A DNA stretch of 64,000 nt, from positions 186,001 through 250,000 of the forward strand of contig JAJZAJ010000001.1 of NCBI GenBank assembly GCA_021799475.1. The letters run 5' to 3'. A program made the position numbers and the translations under genes. The notes beneath the pieces are model-generated. The model made no database searches and was not told the DNA's origin. It worked only from the letters and a program-made list of their open reading frames with translations. Positions 1 through 8,155 of the stretch are shown here, one piece after another. The stretch comes from Microcaldota archaeon (GTDB taxonomy: Archaea; Micrarchaeota; Micrarchaeia; Micrarchaeales; Micrarchaeaceae). How positions within the stretch are numbered: position 1 is the stretch's first letter; each line of letters starts with the position of its first letter.

Positions 1-3
1 TCG

Positions 4-579
4 ATGAAGGTAGAGGTATTGGAAAATAATCCCGTGACTTTCCGTTTTTCAGTCAAGGGGATTGATACAAACCTAGCTAACGCAATAAGAAGATCATCGA
101 TGGGGATGGTCGAGTGTTTCGCGATAGATTCTATCACGGTTTATGAAAACACGAGCGCCATGTTCGACGAATACATAGCTCATAGGATCGGCATGATACC
201 GATAACCACACCGAGCAAAGGATACAGCGGGACAGATCAAATAATGTTCACATTAGATGTAGTCGGTCCGAAGACGGTTTACTCGGAAGACATGGAGACG
301 CGGGACAAGGAAGTGGGCGTAGCCGATGAACACATACCGATAATAAAGTTAGCTGACGGGCAGAGACTCCGTCTGGATGGAAAGGCAGTAATGCGCCCAG
401 GATCGAAACACGCTAAGTTTTCTCCTGGAATAGTTGCTTATGAGGAAAAAGATAATGCGACATATGAATTCAGCACAGAATCGTTCGGACAAATGCAAGC
501 CAAAGAAATGATTAATAATGCCATCGAAGCAATTAGAGCACACATTAAGGAGCTTCAGAAGGAAGTAAAGAAGCTCTGA
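4..579 (+). CDS. rpoD: DNA-directed RNA polymerase subunit D (Rpo3)
   Basis: This is the archaeal counterpart of bacterial alpha and eukaryotic Rpb3, which starts RNA polymerase assembly by pairing with subunit L. The N-terminal part has the family signature (NLANAIRRSSMGMVE near residues 24-38, then AHRIGMIPI near 59-67) and the C-terminus ends in the dimerisation helix. At 191 residues it is shorter than the roughly 260-residue versions that carry an inserted ferredoxin-like Fe-S domain, and I see no cysteine cluster, so that domain is absent. It heads the usual archaeal rpoD-rpl18e-rpl13-rps9-rpoN cluster. The ATG at position 4 fits the family start, but the upstream region lies outside the window. 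Confidence 0.95.
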   Translation: MKVEVLENNPVTFRFSVKGIDTNLANAIRRSSMGMVECFAIDSITVYENTSAMFDEYIAHRIGMIPITTPSKGYSGTDQIMFTLDVVGPKTVYSEDMETRDKEVGVADEHIPIIKLADGQRLRLDGKAVMRPGSKHAKFSPGIVAYEEKDNATYEFSTESFGQMQAKEMINNAIEAIRAHIKELQKEVKKL

Positions 580-591
580 TTTTTGCTAAAT

Positions 592-676
592 GCGGAGGTG
601 GCAGAGCTTGGTCAAATGCGCTGGATTGAGGTTCCAGTGCCTTAGGGCTGCAAGGGTTCGAATCCCTTCCTCCGCA
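592..676 (+). tRNA. tRNA-Leu (GAG)
   Basis: This is a class II tRNA with a long variable arm. The acceptor strands GCGGAGG (592-598) and CCTCCGC (669-675) pair perfectly and the discriminator is A. The anticodon arm is CTGGA-TTGAGGT-TCCAG with anticodon GAG at 628-630. The T-arm contains GGGTTCGAATCCC. No intron is present. It sits between rpoD and rpl18e on the same strand and is probably cut out of the same transcript. Confidence 0.95.
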
Positions 677-686
677 AGTGATGTTC

Positions 687-1037
687 ATGAATACAATACA
701 GGAAAAAGAAAATGTCAGGGAATGGCTCTCTGTCTTCAGCAGCGCAGCCAAGACCGGCAACTATTCCTCTTTCTACAAGAGGGCATACAATCTGCTTTCC
801 GTTCCATCAAGGAAAAGAAAGGCGGTAACGCTATACAAACTGGACAGATACACGAAAGATGGAGACAATGTGATAGTTCCTGCCAAGCTGCTGTCCACAG
901 GGAAACTGTCCCACAAACTGAACATAACGGTATTGGAATGCTCTTCAAAAGCGGAAGCCGCTATAAAAGCGTCAGGCAGCAGGATAATAGATGTTAAAGA
1001 CATGGTAAAGAACGGGAAAGTGCACCTTATAATTTAA
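687..1037 (+). CDS. rpl18e: Ribosomal protein L18e
   Basis: This is a large-subunit protein found in archaea and eukaryotes (eL18 family). It has the family pattern of a basic helix, then RKRKAVTLYKLDRY near the middle and the VPAKLLSTGKL strand-turn, and ends with a short hydrophobic strand. A GTG and an ATG lie in frame at 678 and 681. I chose ATG 687 because GTGAT sits four bases upstream, matching the leader motif of other genes in this window. It begins ten bases after tRNA-Leu and ends just before rpl13, so it is part of the rpoD operon. Confidence 0.93.
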   Translation: MNTIQEKENVREWLSVFSSAAKTGNYSSFYKRAYNLLSVPSRKRKAVTLYKLDRYTKDGDNVIVPAKLLSTGKLSHKLNITVLECSSKAEAAIKASGSRIIDVKDMVKNGKVHLII

Positions 1038-1047
1038 TGTGGTTTTG

Positions 1048-1503
1048 ATGGAAGTTTCTGAGCTCAAGAGTTACGATATATACGATGGAAAAGACAAAGT
1101 GCTCGGCAGACTCGGCAGCGCTGTGGCAAAGCAGCTCCTGCAGGGCAAAAAAATAGCGATAGTAAACGCAGAACAGATAATCATCAGCGGGAATCTGCCA
1201 GACATAGTACACAAATATAAGACGAGATTAGATCTCAGGGACGGCGCCGACCCGACTCACTCTCCGTACTGGTCAAGACGGCCAGATATGCTGGTCAAGA
1301 GAATAGTGAGAGGCATGTTGCCTTACGACAGGAAATCCGGAAGAAACGCATACAAACAGCTGCGTGTCTTTATAGGGGTACCGGAAGCGCTTAAAGATTC
1401 AAAACCGATAGAATTAAAATCAAAGTCGCCAAAGACACTGTACTCGGGGTATGTGAGCGTAGCGGAACTGACGGAAACCCTGGGATACAACACTCCAACA
1501 TGA
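1048..1503 (+). CDS. rpl13: Ribosomal protein L13
   Basis: This is universal large-subunit protein uL13. The N-terminal DGKDKVLGRLGSAVAKQLL segment and the RRPDMLVKRIVRGMLPYD segment are typical of the archaeal form, followed by an AYKQLRVFIGVPE segment. An in-frame GTG lies at 1039, but ATG 1048 gives the usual N-terminus, about ten residues before the first strand. The gene starts ten bases after rpl18e and ends eight bases before rps9, as expected for one operon. Confidence 0.95.
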   Translation: MEVSELKSYDIYDGKDKVLGRLGSAVAKQLLQGKKIAIVNAEQIIISGNLPDIVHKYKTRLDLRDGADPTHSPYWSRRPDMLVKRIVRGMLPYDRKSGRNAYKQLRVFIGVPEALKDSKPIELKSKSPKTLYSGYVSVAELTETLGYNTPT

Positions 1504-1510
1504 TGATAAC

Positions 1511-2098
1511 ATGACAGAGCCTCAACAGCAAAACCAGCAGCAGAAAAAGACCTCTCAGCCCCAAACTGCAGCAGCCGCACCCGCACCCACACCTGCATCT
1601 ACACCGGCATCTATACCTGTGGACATGGCAGCATCAAACCAAGAAAACCAAGAAAAGAAAAAAACAACAAAGAAGAGGGCACAACCCAAAAACAAAGTAA
1701 TAATGGTTAAAAGCAAGAGGAAGACCTCAGTCGCAAGAGCTTCTCTAAAAGCAGGCTCCGGAAGAATAAGGATAAACGGGGTAGACATAAACGCCGTAGG
1801 ATCGGCCACCTTAAAGAATATTGCGCTAGACCCTATAGAGATATCGCCTACAGCAAGGGCAACAATCAGAAATATAGACATTAAAATAAATGTTTATGGA
1901 GGTGGGCCAAGCTCCCAGACCCAGGCGATAAGGGGTGCGATAGCAAAAGGGCTCGTCGCTTATTCGGATAACCCGGTGCTCAAAGCAGAGTTCATGCAGT
2001 ATGACAGAGTGCTCCTGGTAGACGACCCGAGAAGGGTGGAGCCAAAGAAGTTCGACGGTCCAAAAGCAAGGGCGAGGACACAGACCTCCTACAGATAA
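1511..2098 (+). CDS. rps9: Ribosomal protein S9 with a long low-complexity N-terminal tail
   Basis: The C-terminal 130 residues are small-subunit protein uS9: SKRKTSVARASLKAGSG opens the domain, NVYGGGPSSQTQAIRGAIAKGL is central, and the basic C-terminus ends in TQTSYR, the tail that reaches the P-site tRNA. Unusually, the first 60 or so residues are a Gln/Pro/Ala/Thr tract followed by a Lys-rich stretch, absent from ordinary archaeal S9. The ATG at 1511 follows GATGATAAC, the common leader motif, which supports the long start. An internal ATG near the domain start (1703) is possible but lacks such a leader. Confidence 0.93.
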   Translation: MTEPQQQNQQQKKTSQPQTAAAAPAPTPASTPASIPVDMAASNQENQEKKKTTKKRAQPKNKVIMVKSKRKTSVARASLKAGSGRIRINGVDINAVGSATLKNIALDPIEISPTARATIRNIDIKINVYGGGPSSQTQAIRGAIAKGLVAYSDNPVLKAEFMQYDRVLLVDDPRRVEPKKFDGPKARARTQTSYR

Positions 2099-2160
2099 TC
2101 AAAATGAAAAAAGACAAGACATAAAAGAAGAAATTACGATGCTAATAACGAGTGGTTAAC

Positions 2161-2361
2161 ATGATGATGCCTGTAAGATGCTTCAGCTGCGGAAAGGTTG
2201 TGGCAAGCAAGTGGGACGAATACGACAAGCGTGTGAACCATGAAAAGGAGGAACCCGGCAAAGTGCTTGACGATATGGGGATGAAGCGCTATTGTTGCAG
2301 GAGGATGTTCATAAGCAACATTGAGCTGATAGACGAGTTTATAACCATCGGGAAAAAGTGA
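2161..2361 (+). CDS. rpoN: DNA-directed RNA polymerase subunit N (Rpo10)
   Basis: This is the small zinc-binding polymerase subunit that joins subunits D and L. It has the PVRCFSCGK knuckle at the N-terminus and the YCCRRMF pair further on, the four cysteines that hold zinc in Rpb10-type proteins. The start at ATG 2161 gives the family N-terminus (Met, two residues, then PVRC); a GTG at 2152 is less likely. It follows rps9 and precedes tRNA-Pro in the standard archaeal order. A subunit K gene, often next to it, is not seen here. Confidence 0.94.
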   Translation: MMMPVRCFSCGKVVASKWDEYDKRVNHEKEEPGKVLDDMGMKRYCCRRMFISNIELIDEFITIGKK

Positions 2362-2396
2362 GTGTTTTTATTACATGTCAGGAGAAACAAATCTGC

Positions 2397-2469
2397 GGGG
2401 CCGTCTGCTAGCCTGGTAGGCTTCCACCTTGGGGTGGTGGCGACCCGAGTTCAAATCTCGGCGGTCCCA
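2397..2469 (+). tRNA. tRNA-Pro (GGG)
   Basis: The acceptor strands GGGGCCG (2397-2403) and CGGTCCC (2462-2468) pair with one G-U, and the discriminator is A. The anticodon arm is CCACC-TTGGGGT-GGTGG with anticodon GGG at 2431-2433. The T-arm contains the TTCAAAT loop. It has no intron and lies between rpoN and rps2. Confidence 0.95.
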
Positions 2470-2480
2470 TTGGTGATAAT

Positions 2481-3215
2481 ATGGAGGAAAAAACAAATGA
2501 ACAAGTTAACCCGGAAGAGAAAGGACAGATCCAGCAGCAGGCAACGGCACAGGCAGAGCAATCAGAAAGCTTCCTTGCTCCCCAAAACGATTACTTAGAA
2601 GTAGGAATCCACATAGCGACAAAAGTAAAGAGCGCCGGGATGAAAAGGTTCATATACAAAGTAAGGGAAGACGGGCTTTATCTTCTTGACCTGAAAACCA
2701 TCGACACTAAGATAGCGGTTGCCGCAGCCATGATAGCAAAGCAGAGCCCGAAGGACGTAGTCATAACGGCTTCAAGGATATACGCGATAATTGCTGCGGA
2801 GAAATGCGCAGAAATAATAGGCGCGAATTTCATAAAAGGGCGTGTTACTCCCGGGATATTCACGAACCCGTACAGGAGCGACTATATAGAAGCAAAGCTG
2901 GTCATGATCAGCGATTCACGCAATGAAAAGCAGGCGATAAAGGAGGCAAGCACGCAGAACATACCGATAATAGCCCTGTCAGACACCGACAACTCTACAA
3001 AGTTCATCGACCTGATAGTTCCGGCCAACAACAGGGGAAGGAAATCCCTTGCGTTCATCTACTTCCTAATCGCGAGGGAAGTGCTAAAAGCGAGAGGGGA
3101 AATAAAGAGCAACGAGGAGTTCAAGTACACGCCGCAGGATTTCGAGGCAAAGAGCGAGGGTAAAACAAGCCCAAAGCACGAGACCATCCAGCAGACAGCG
3201 CAGGCAGGCGCTTAA
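2481..3215 (+). CDS. rps2: Ribosomal protein S2
   Basis: This is small-subunit protein uS2 in its archaeal form. The core begins at LEVGIHIATKVKSAGM and includes GRVTPGIFTNP and the IPIIALSDTDN segment that are diagnostic of the family. The N-terminal 35 residues are Gln/Glu-rich and the C-terminal tail is charged; both look disordered. The ATG at 2481 is preceded by GGTGATAAT, which sets the start. The gene closes the rpoD-rps2 ribosomal and polymerase cluster and converges on the prenyltransferase gene downstream. Confidence 0.95.
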   Translation: MEEKTNEQVNPEEKGQIQQQATAQAEQSESFLAPQNDYLEVGIHIATKVKSAGMKRFIYKVREDGLYLLDLKTIDTKIAVAAAMIAKQSPKDVVITASRIYAIIAAEKCAEIIGANFIKGRVTPGIFTNPYRSDYIEAKLVMISDSRNEKQAIKEASTQNIPIIALSDTDNSTKFIDLIVPANNRGRKSLAFIYFLIAREVLKARGEIKSNEEFKYTPQDFEAKSEGKTSPKHETIQQTAQAGA

Positions 3216-3308
3216 CACAGTGAGCAATAAATCCCTCCTTTTTGGGATATGGTATGCCACACCATATCAGCCCACTTATCCCGCTACGATAAATACCTTC
3301 TAACGGAA

Positions 3309-4181
3309 TCAACCGAGCAGCGGAACAAACCAGATTGTTGCCAGCAGGTATGCTAATGCCACAAGCGCCATAGCTCCAAGGCTAAGGTTCCTTGACATGT
3401 CGTAGAAACCCCTGCTCTTCTTTCTCAAGAACCCTAAAGCGACGGAAAGCGCAACAGCATCCGCCACAAGAGTCGGAACCAAGTATATTGCGTTATTCAG
3501 GAAAGGGTACACGAAGAAGAACAGGAATATGCTCAGGAGCACAGACTCAGCATAAAGCACAAGGGCTATAACTGCAGCATTCCTTTCGCTCATGTAGCGC
3601 AAAAGATTCCTCGACTTCCTTGCTTCATCCCCTTTCTTGTCCCGTATCATGCCATGTATCTCTCTCGCCAGGCCTGCCGTGAATACAATCAACGCTATTA
3701 CTATTATGCTTGGAGGAAGCGCTTCAGACACCACATAGCTGCCAAATACGAATGGTATCGCCATGGACAGCGCTATGTACGCATTTCCGGCAAGCACAAT
3801 ATCCTTAAGCCTGTAGCTATAGAAGAACGCGAGCCCGGCAAACACCACAGCTATGAGGAATGCCTGGATGTTTATGAAAAGCGCAGCAGCAATCCCTATC
3901 AGTGCGCTCAGCACCGCAATCCGCAGAGCGCCTTTCCTGCTCACTGCCCCCGCGACAATCGGTCTTTCAAACCTCTTGTTCGCCCTATCCGCCTCGACAT
4001 CATAGTAATCGTTTATTGCGAAAGATGCTGCGCTTATCAATATCGGCGAGGCAATGCTGAGCGCGAGCACTGCGGGTACCGGCAATCCTCTAGAAATGAG
4101 CTCAGCGGCAAGGACTGCAACTACGAGCATAATAGAATGCTCCGACCTCGTGAGCTTCAATACCGCGACAAAAATATTCAT
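3309..4181 (-). CDS. UbiA-family prenyltransferase, probable digeranylgeranylglyceryl phosphate synthase
   Basis: This integral-membrane prenyltransferase has about eight hydrophobic segments. The first Asp motif, NDYYDVEAD (residues 57-65), is present and is followed by RFERPIVAGAVS, typical of the UbiA group that binds prenyl diphosphate through magnesium. A second acidic segment, REIHGMIRDKKGDE, lies in the middle. In archaea the usual member makes the second ether bond of the membrane lipid core by adding geranylgeranyl to GGGP; that role is inferred, since other UbiA enzymes use quinone or heme precursors. It is convergent with rps2 and just downstream of the HerA-like gene. Confidence 0.8.
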   Translation of the reverse strand: MNIFVAVLKLTRSEHSIMLVVAVLAAELISRGLPVPAVLALSIASPILISAASFAINDYYDVEADRANKRFERPIVAGAVSRKGALRIAVLSALIGIAAALFINIQAFLIAVVFAGLAFFYSYRLKDIVLAGNAYIALSMAIPFVFGSYVVSEALPPSIIVIALIVFTAGLAREIHGMIRDKKGDEARKSRNLLRYMSERNAAVIALVLYAESVLLSIFLFFFVYPFLNNAIYLVPTLVADAVALSVALGFLRKKSRGFYDMSRNLSLGAMALVALAYLLATIWFVPLLG

Positions 4182-4271
4182 GAAAACACCGATTCAGCGG
4201 CGTCAATGCGCCGCGACATATCGAATACCGACAAAATACACGAATACACAATATCTCCTATCACATATAAT

Positions 4272-6092
4272 TTATAACCTTCGTCTACAGGCCTGCTTGT
4301 CCGTCGGTATAATGCTGTTCCCGGAGAGGCCACGCACCAACTGCTCATAGGTAACCACTATTATCCTCTTATCCCCTGCCTTCTTCATGTACTCATCAAC
4401 ACAGGTTTCATTTACCACTGCTACTACATAGTCAAACCTGTCAAGCCTGTTGAAGAACATTTTGAATGAATCGTCCAAGTTGCGCCTTCCCGTCTCGTAC
4501 TCAACAGCCACTTTCTTCTTCCCAATATATGCGACAAGATCCGGTTTGGAAGGCCCTCCCGCTATGTAACTCCTAACATTGAACCTCTCAAACTGCTTCG
4601 ATATCTTCAAGACATATGCCTCGTGCTCTATTGTCGGAGCGTATTTGCTGCGCATCAGCCACACCTGCTTGCCATCAATATCGTCAGTAATAAGCCTGTT
4701 TATTGCCTTATCGGCAATCATCCTATCGACAGCGGCAAAATCTCCGCCCAGGAAGGCAGACGCCACCGATTCGAGCACGGGCCTATTAAGGAACTCAAGG
4801 ATTTTGCATTTCGTATCCGCATCTGCTGGCATAACATAGTCATGAACGCCTCTTATCTTAGGGTCTATCGAGTGCACGCTAGGAGTACGGACCATGACAG
4901 GCGATCTCACGACTCCGCTGACAACGACCGCACAATTCTGGCCCAGGTCATTAAGCATCGTCTTTATCGCTTCGGCTTTCCTCGGAGAACAGCCGGATAG
5001 AAGGGAAGCGACATAGTTAACCTCGTGCGGCTCCCTGCTATGGAACGCCACGAAAGCCGCAGCATTTGCCACTATCTGCCTATCGAGCGCGCTTGACAGG
5101 TGCGTCGCCATTATCGCACCAACTCCATATTTCCTGCCTTCTTGTATTATGCTGGCTACCGGCGCTCCGCTATCTGATTGGGCCATAAGGCTCTGCGCCT
5201 CATCCATCATCACGTATAACCTGATCCCTCTTTCCTTCTCATTGTGCTTCATGCTGAAGTACAACCTCCGCAAAAGCTCGTGTATGTATACCTGCCTCGC
5301 CTCGCTGGTGGAGAGGTTCTGCAGCGATATCGAATTTACTCCCTTGAGCAGGCTCCCGAGCGGCACATTGGTCCTGGAGAACGCGGCAAGATTCAGCATC
5401 TCTATCTTGCTCTTCATATTCTGTATTGTTGCTGCTTCCGCGGATGTCCTCGCGTTTTGGGCAAAGACTCCGAGCTCATACACTAAATTTGCTATTGTAG
5501 GTACCTTCTCTATGGCTTTGTCGCCTTTGTTTACCGAGCCGCAGTACTTGTAGATGTATTGGATGCAAGACAGAAGCTTCGATGTCTGTATATGTCCGAG
5601 CCCGAAAACAGAACCAAGGAGCCGTGATACCTCCCAACCTCTTTCCCCTACACTCAGACCGTCAAGGTCAAAGATGTTTACTCCGGCATACTTGGCATCG
5701 TATGCATTCCCTCCAAGCGCCCTTACTGTCCCAAAATGCTCATTATGTGCATCGAACATGATGGCGCTCGTCCCGCTGCGCGCTATATCGCCCAGCAATG
5801 ACCTGAGGAGTGTGCTCTTGCCCATCCCGCTCATCCCTGTTATAATCATATGGGGATTCGGCTCCTCTTCAGGAACGATAAGGCAGGCACCTTCTTCTTT
5901 TCGCCAGCTGCTTTCCAAACTGCTTACTGACATAGTCCTTCCCGAAAAGCTTTGCAGCCTTATCCTCCTTTTCATATCTAATCTTGCTTCCATCTTTCCA
6001 ATATTCAAACAAAATTTTTGCTTTTTTTCTATTTCATTACTCCTTCCTTTAAAGAAGGACTTAGCTAAGTTTTTAATATAAGTCATATCCAT
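4272..6092 (-). CDS. HerA/VirB4-like ATPase with a PD-(D/E)xK-like C-terminal domain
   Basis: This 606-residue protein has a RecA-like motor of the HerA/FtsK/VirB4 class. Walker A is GMSGMGKS at residues 86-93, Walker B is LYVMMDEAQ with the acidic pair at 297-298, and an arginine-rich EGRKYGVGAIMATH segment follows. After a linker, residues 480-585 look like a restriction-endonuclease fold: Glu491 in a helix, KPDLVAYIG with Asp518, then VAVEYETG with Glu531 and Glu533. The usual catalytic Lys of ExK is replaced by Glu, so nuclease activity is uncertain. Such proteins move DNA in replication, repair or conjugation. It has no NurA, Rad50 or pilus partner next to it. Its start is 34 bases from tRNA-Ser on the other strand. 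Confidence 0.8.
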   Translation of the reverse strand: MDMTYIKNLAKSFFKGRSNEIEKKQKFCLNIGKMEARLDMKRRIRLQSFSGRTMSVSSLESSWRKEEGACLIVPEEEPNPHMIITGMSGMGKSTLLRSLLGDIARSGTSAIMFDAHNEHFGTVRALGGNAYDAKYAGVNIFDLDGLSVGERGWEVSRLLGSVFGLGHIQTSKLLSCIQYIYKYCGSVNKGDKAIEKVPTIANLVYELGVFAQNARTSAEAATIQNMKSKIEMLNLAAFSRTNVPLGSLLKGVNSISLQNLSTSEARQVYIHELLRRLYFSMKHNEKERGIRLYVMMDEAQSLMAQSDSGAPVASIIQEGRKYGVGAIMATHLSSALDRQIVANAAAFVAFHSREPHEVNYVASLLSGCSPRKAEAIKTMLNDLGQNCAVVVSGVVRSPVMVRTPSVHSIDPKIRGVHDYVMPADADTKCKILEFLNRPVLESVASAFLGGDFAAVDRMIADKAINRLITDDIDGKQVWLMRSKYAPTIEHEAYVLKISKQFERFNVRSYIAGGPSKPDLVAYIGKKKVAVEYETGRRNLDDSFKMFFNRLDRFDYVVAVVNETCVDEYMKKAGDKRIIVVTYEQLVRGLSGNSIIPTDKQACRRRL

Positions 6093-6125
6093 AACAATAC
6101 ACCTCAGTGCAACCGCACCGAGCGT

Positions 6126-6252
6126 GCCGGGGTGGCAGAAACTGGTTAATGCGCCGGTCTTGAATTTTCAAAATCTCAAGAGCTGATTTGTGATGCGGAA
6201 CAGGCGAACCGGTGCCCTTACGGGCTTTAGGGTTCAAATCCCTACCCCGGCG
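6126..6252 (+). tRNA. tRNA-Ser (TGA) with a 37/38 intron
   Basis: This is a class II tRNA: acceptor GCCGGGG (6126-6132) pairs with CCCCGGC (6245-6251), with discriminator G as in archaeal tRNA-Ser. The anticodon stem CCGGT (6154-6158) pairs with ACCGG (6208-6212). The loop reads CTTGAA then A, giving anticodon TGA at 6161-6163. About 42 bases, roughly 6165-6206, separate position 37 from 38 and form the intron. CTTGA (6159-6163) can pair with TCAAG (6176-6180) in the precursor, consistent with a bulge-helix-bulge. The variable arm is GCCC-TTAC-GGGC. The splicing enzyme is encoded at 11099. Confidence 0.9.
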
Positions 6253-6376
6253 TAATGCTTAAACTCAAAACAGCCGCGGCTTACAGCAGTAGCACTATTT
6301 ACAAAATTCCGACTTGCAGTAAAGAAAATGTAAAATTAATGACAATTTAAATATTTCAAAATCTCTATAGTAAAAT

Positions 6377-7435
6377 ATGGACAGCACTAAAGAAGGAAGG
6401 TTAAAAAACGAGGAAATGGTAGGGCAAGAAAATGTAATCGAAAAGGTAAAAGCGCTTTTGAAATTATTCGATTGGCAGGACATTCCCTCAAACGAAATAC
6501 GGTATCCTTCATGGTATGCGGGCAAGCAGTGCATAACGCTAGCACTTGCTGCGGCAGAAGAGAGGGACTACATTACTGTAAGAAAAGAGATATCTACTAT
6601 AAAATCTCTCATAATGGACGACCTCTGCATAGCTCTGGAGATAAAGGAAGAGGATGAAGACAAAAGACTACTTGCAATAATCCAATCAATCTCGCGCGTA
6701 AGGGCTGAAAAATCGGCCGACGCTGAAAAACAGAAGGACGCCAAAGTGCTGCAGCAGCTCTACGAGGCACTAAGCGAGAGCATCAGTTACCTTGCCTCGT
6801 ATACCCCGGATGTGCTGCAAAACAGCGATACTAAAGCCGAAGCAATGAGTAAAAATGGCGATAACCCTGAGACAAATGCCATAGGTTTCTCACGCGTGCC
6901 GAACTTTTTCGGGGAACAGCCAACACAAACCGATATTACGGAAAGGGCTGCCAGACATGGAGCGGAAGGACATGCTGTTACGGAAGAGCAACACTATCTT
7001 GTTACTGAAAAAGTCAAAGAAGAAAGCAAACTGGATGCAATAGCAAACGAACTCCGGAATAATATAAGCAGAAAAACGCTGGAGCTGGACGAAGCCATAA
7101 CTATACTCGTAACCTTCAAGCCGCAAAACAGGGAAGATGCCGAGATAATAAACAGTGTGATAACGGAATGGGATCGGTATCGGGAAAGGGTGCTTGTAGA
7201 AGGGCATGAGGATAAAGGAAAGATAAGAGATCTTAGCGATACTATAGTCTACCGGCACGCTACGGCGAAAAACGTGTCCCCTGAATTGAAAGAGGCGTTG
7301 AACAGGGCCAACAGGGTAATAGCGCAATACTTGTTATCATTACCTGAAGTGCCTGAAGAAGCAAAGCACGAAGGCGACAAACAAGGGAAAAAGCCGAGAA
7401 TTTCAAGATTATCTAGGTTTATACGTGGCAGGTAA
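6377..7435 (+). CDS. Orphan protein, mostly helical, basic C-terminus
   Basis: I do not recognise this 352-residue protein. Residues 1-140 and 215-320 are predicted helical and rich in Glu, Lys and Ala; the middle (about 150-205) is polar and probably disordered; the last 20 residues are strongly basic (KKPRISRLSRFIRGR). No signal peptide, membrane segment or metal motif is visible. It stands alone between tRNA-Ser and a convergent pair of genes. An AT-rich TATA-like stretch (ATTTAAATATTT, near 6345) lies about 30 bases upstream of ATG 6377, which suggests a leaderless transcript. Confidence 0.7.
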   Translation: MDSTKEGRLKNEEMVGQENVIEKVKALLKLFDWQDIPSNEIRYPSWYAGKQCITLALAAAEERDYITVRKEISTIKSLIMDDLCIALEIKEEDEDKRLLAIIQSISRVRAEKSADAEKQKDAKVLQQLYEALSESISYLASYTPDVLQNSDTKAEAMSKNGDNPETNAIGFSRVPNFFGEQPTQTDITERAARHGAEGHAVTEEQHYLVTEKVKEESKLDAIANELRNNISRKTLELDEAITILVTFKPQNREDAEIINSVITEWDRYRERVLVEGHEDKGKIRDLSDTIVYRHATAKNVSPELKEALNRANRVIAQYLLSLPEVPEEAKHEGDKQGKKPRISRLSRFIRGR

Positions 7436-7594
7436 ATACGCATTGCTACCATGACGGCCTCAGCATTCTAAAAAGAAAGTACGATCGTTTGTATGGCGCT
7501 ATCGTATACGCATTCCTGGATATTTATCAAAGTAAACTTATTTATACTTGACTATAGTCTAAGCAGCTCGTAACATATCATAAGAAAAATAGGG

Positions 7595-8155
7595 CTAAGA
7601 CAAACCCAATTCGATCGCCTTCCTCTCCACCTCGCTTATTACTCCTTCCTTCGCCATTTTCTTGTTTTCCAGGGTGAACGCAAGCGCTTCACGCGTATCT
7701 TTATCATCACCCAGCGCCAGCCTAATCACTTTAGAGAGATCTTTCTCCTTAGCGTATTTCCCGGAGCGCTCAGATGCGGCTCCAAGAGCGGCGCTATAGC
7801 GCATAAGCACAGTTATCTGCGTAAGAGACAGCAGGAACTTCCTTAATCCCTCAAGCCTTTCTACCTTAGATGGATCCTTGACTTCCTTGGCAGGATCTTT
7901 TCCGATAATCTCCTTTTCATACATCGCACGTATTTCGGCTTCATGTTCCACAAGCCTCCTTATCACATAGATATCGCGCTCGGCATCCGGTGAGCTATCC
8001 GGCAGCGTAACAAGCCTTCCGGCAAAGCCTATGCGCCCTGCGGACATCTCGCCGCGCAGCGTCTCAACAGCTTCGAATAGCATCTCCTCCCTAATCCTTT
8101 CAAAAAGGTCGATACACTCCATCCAGGCCGGCATACCTTCAATATCAGAGCTCAA
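7595..8155 (-). CDS. Unrecognised helical protein coupled to the DUF92 gene
   Basis: This is a 186-residue soluble protein that appears entirely alpha-helical, with no cysteines and no membrane segment. Charged residues are spread evenly and a KDPAKEVKDPSK linker sits in the middle. I cannot assign a family. Its ATG overlaps the stop codon of the upstream DUF92 membrane protein by four bases, so the two are probably translated together. Consistent with the pairing, it could be a cytosolic partner of that enzyme, but this is only inferred from gene arrangement. Confidence 0.7.
   Translation of the reverse strand: MSSDIEGMPAWMECIDLFERIREEMLFEAVETLRGEMSAGRIGFAGRLVTLPDSSPDAERDIYVIRRLVEHEAEIRAMYEKEIIGKDPAKEVKDPSKVERLEGLRKFLLSLTQITVLMRYSAALGAASERSGKYAKEKDLSKVIRLALGDDKDTREALAFTLENKKMAKEGVISEVERKAIELGLS

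Noticed and set aside
2362-2598. 78-codon frame spanning tRNA-Pro and the start of rps2
   Set aside because: It runs through the tRNA and in a different frame over the rps2 start, with no family match.
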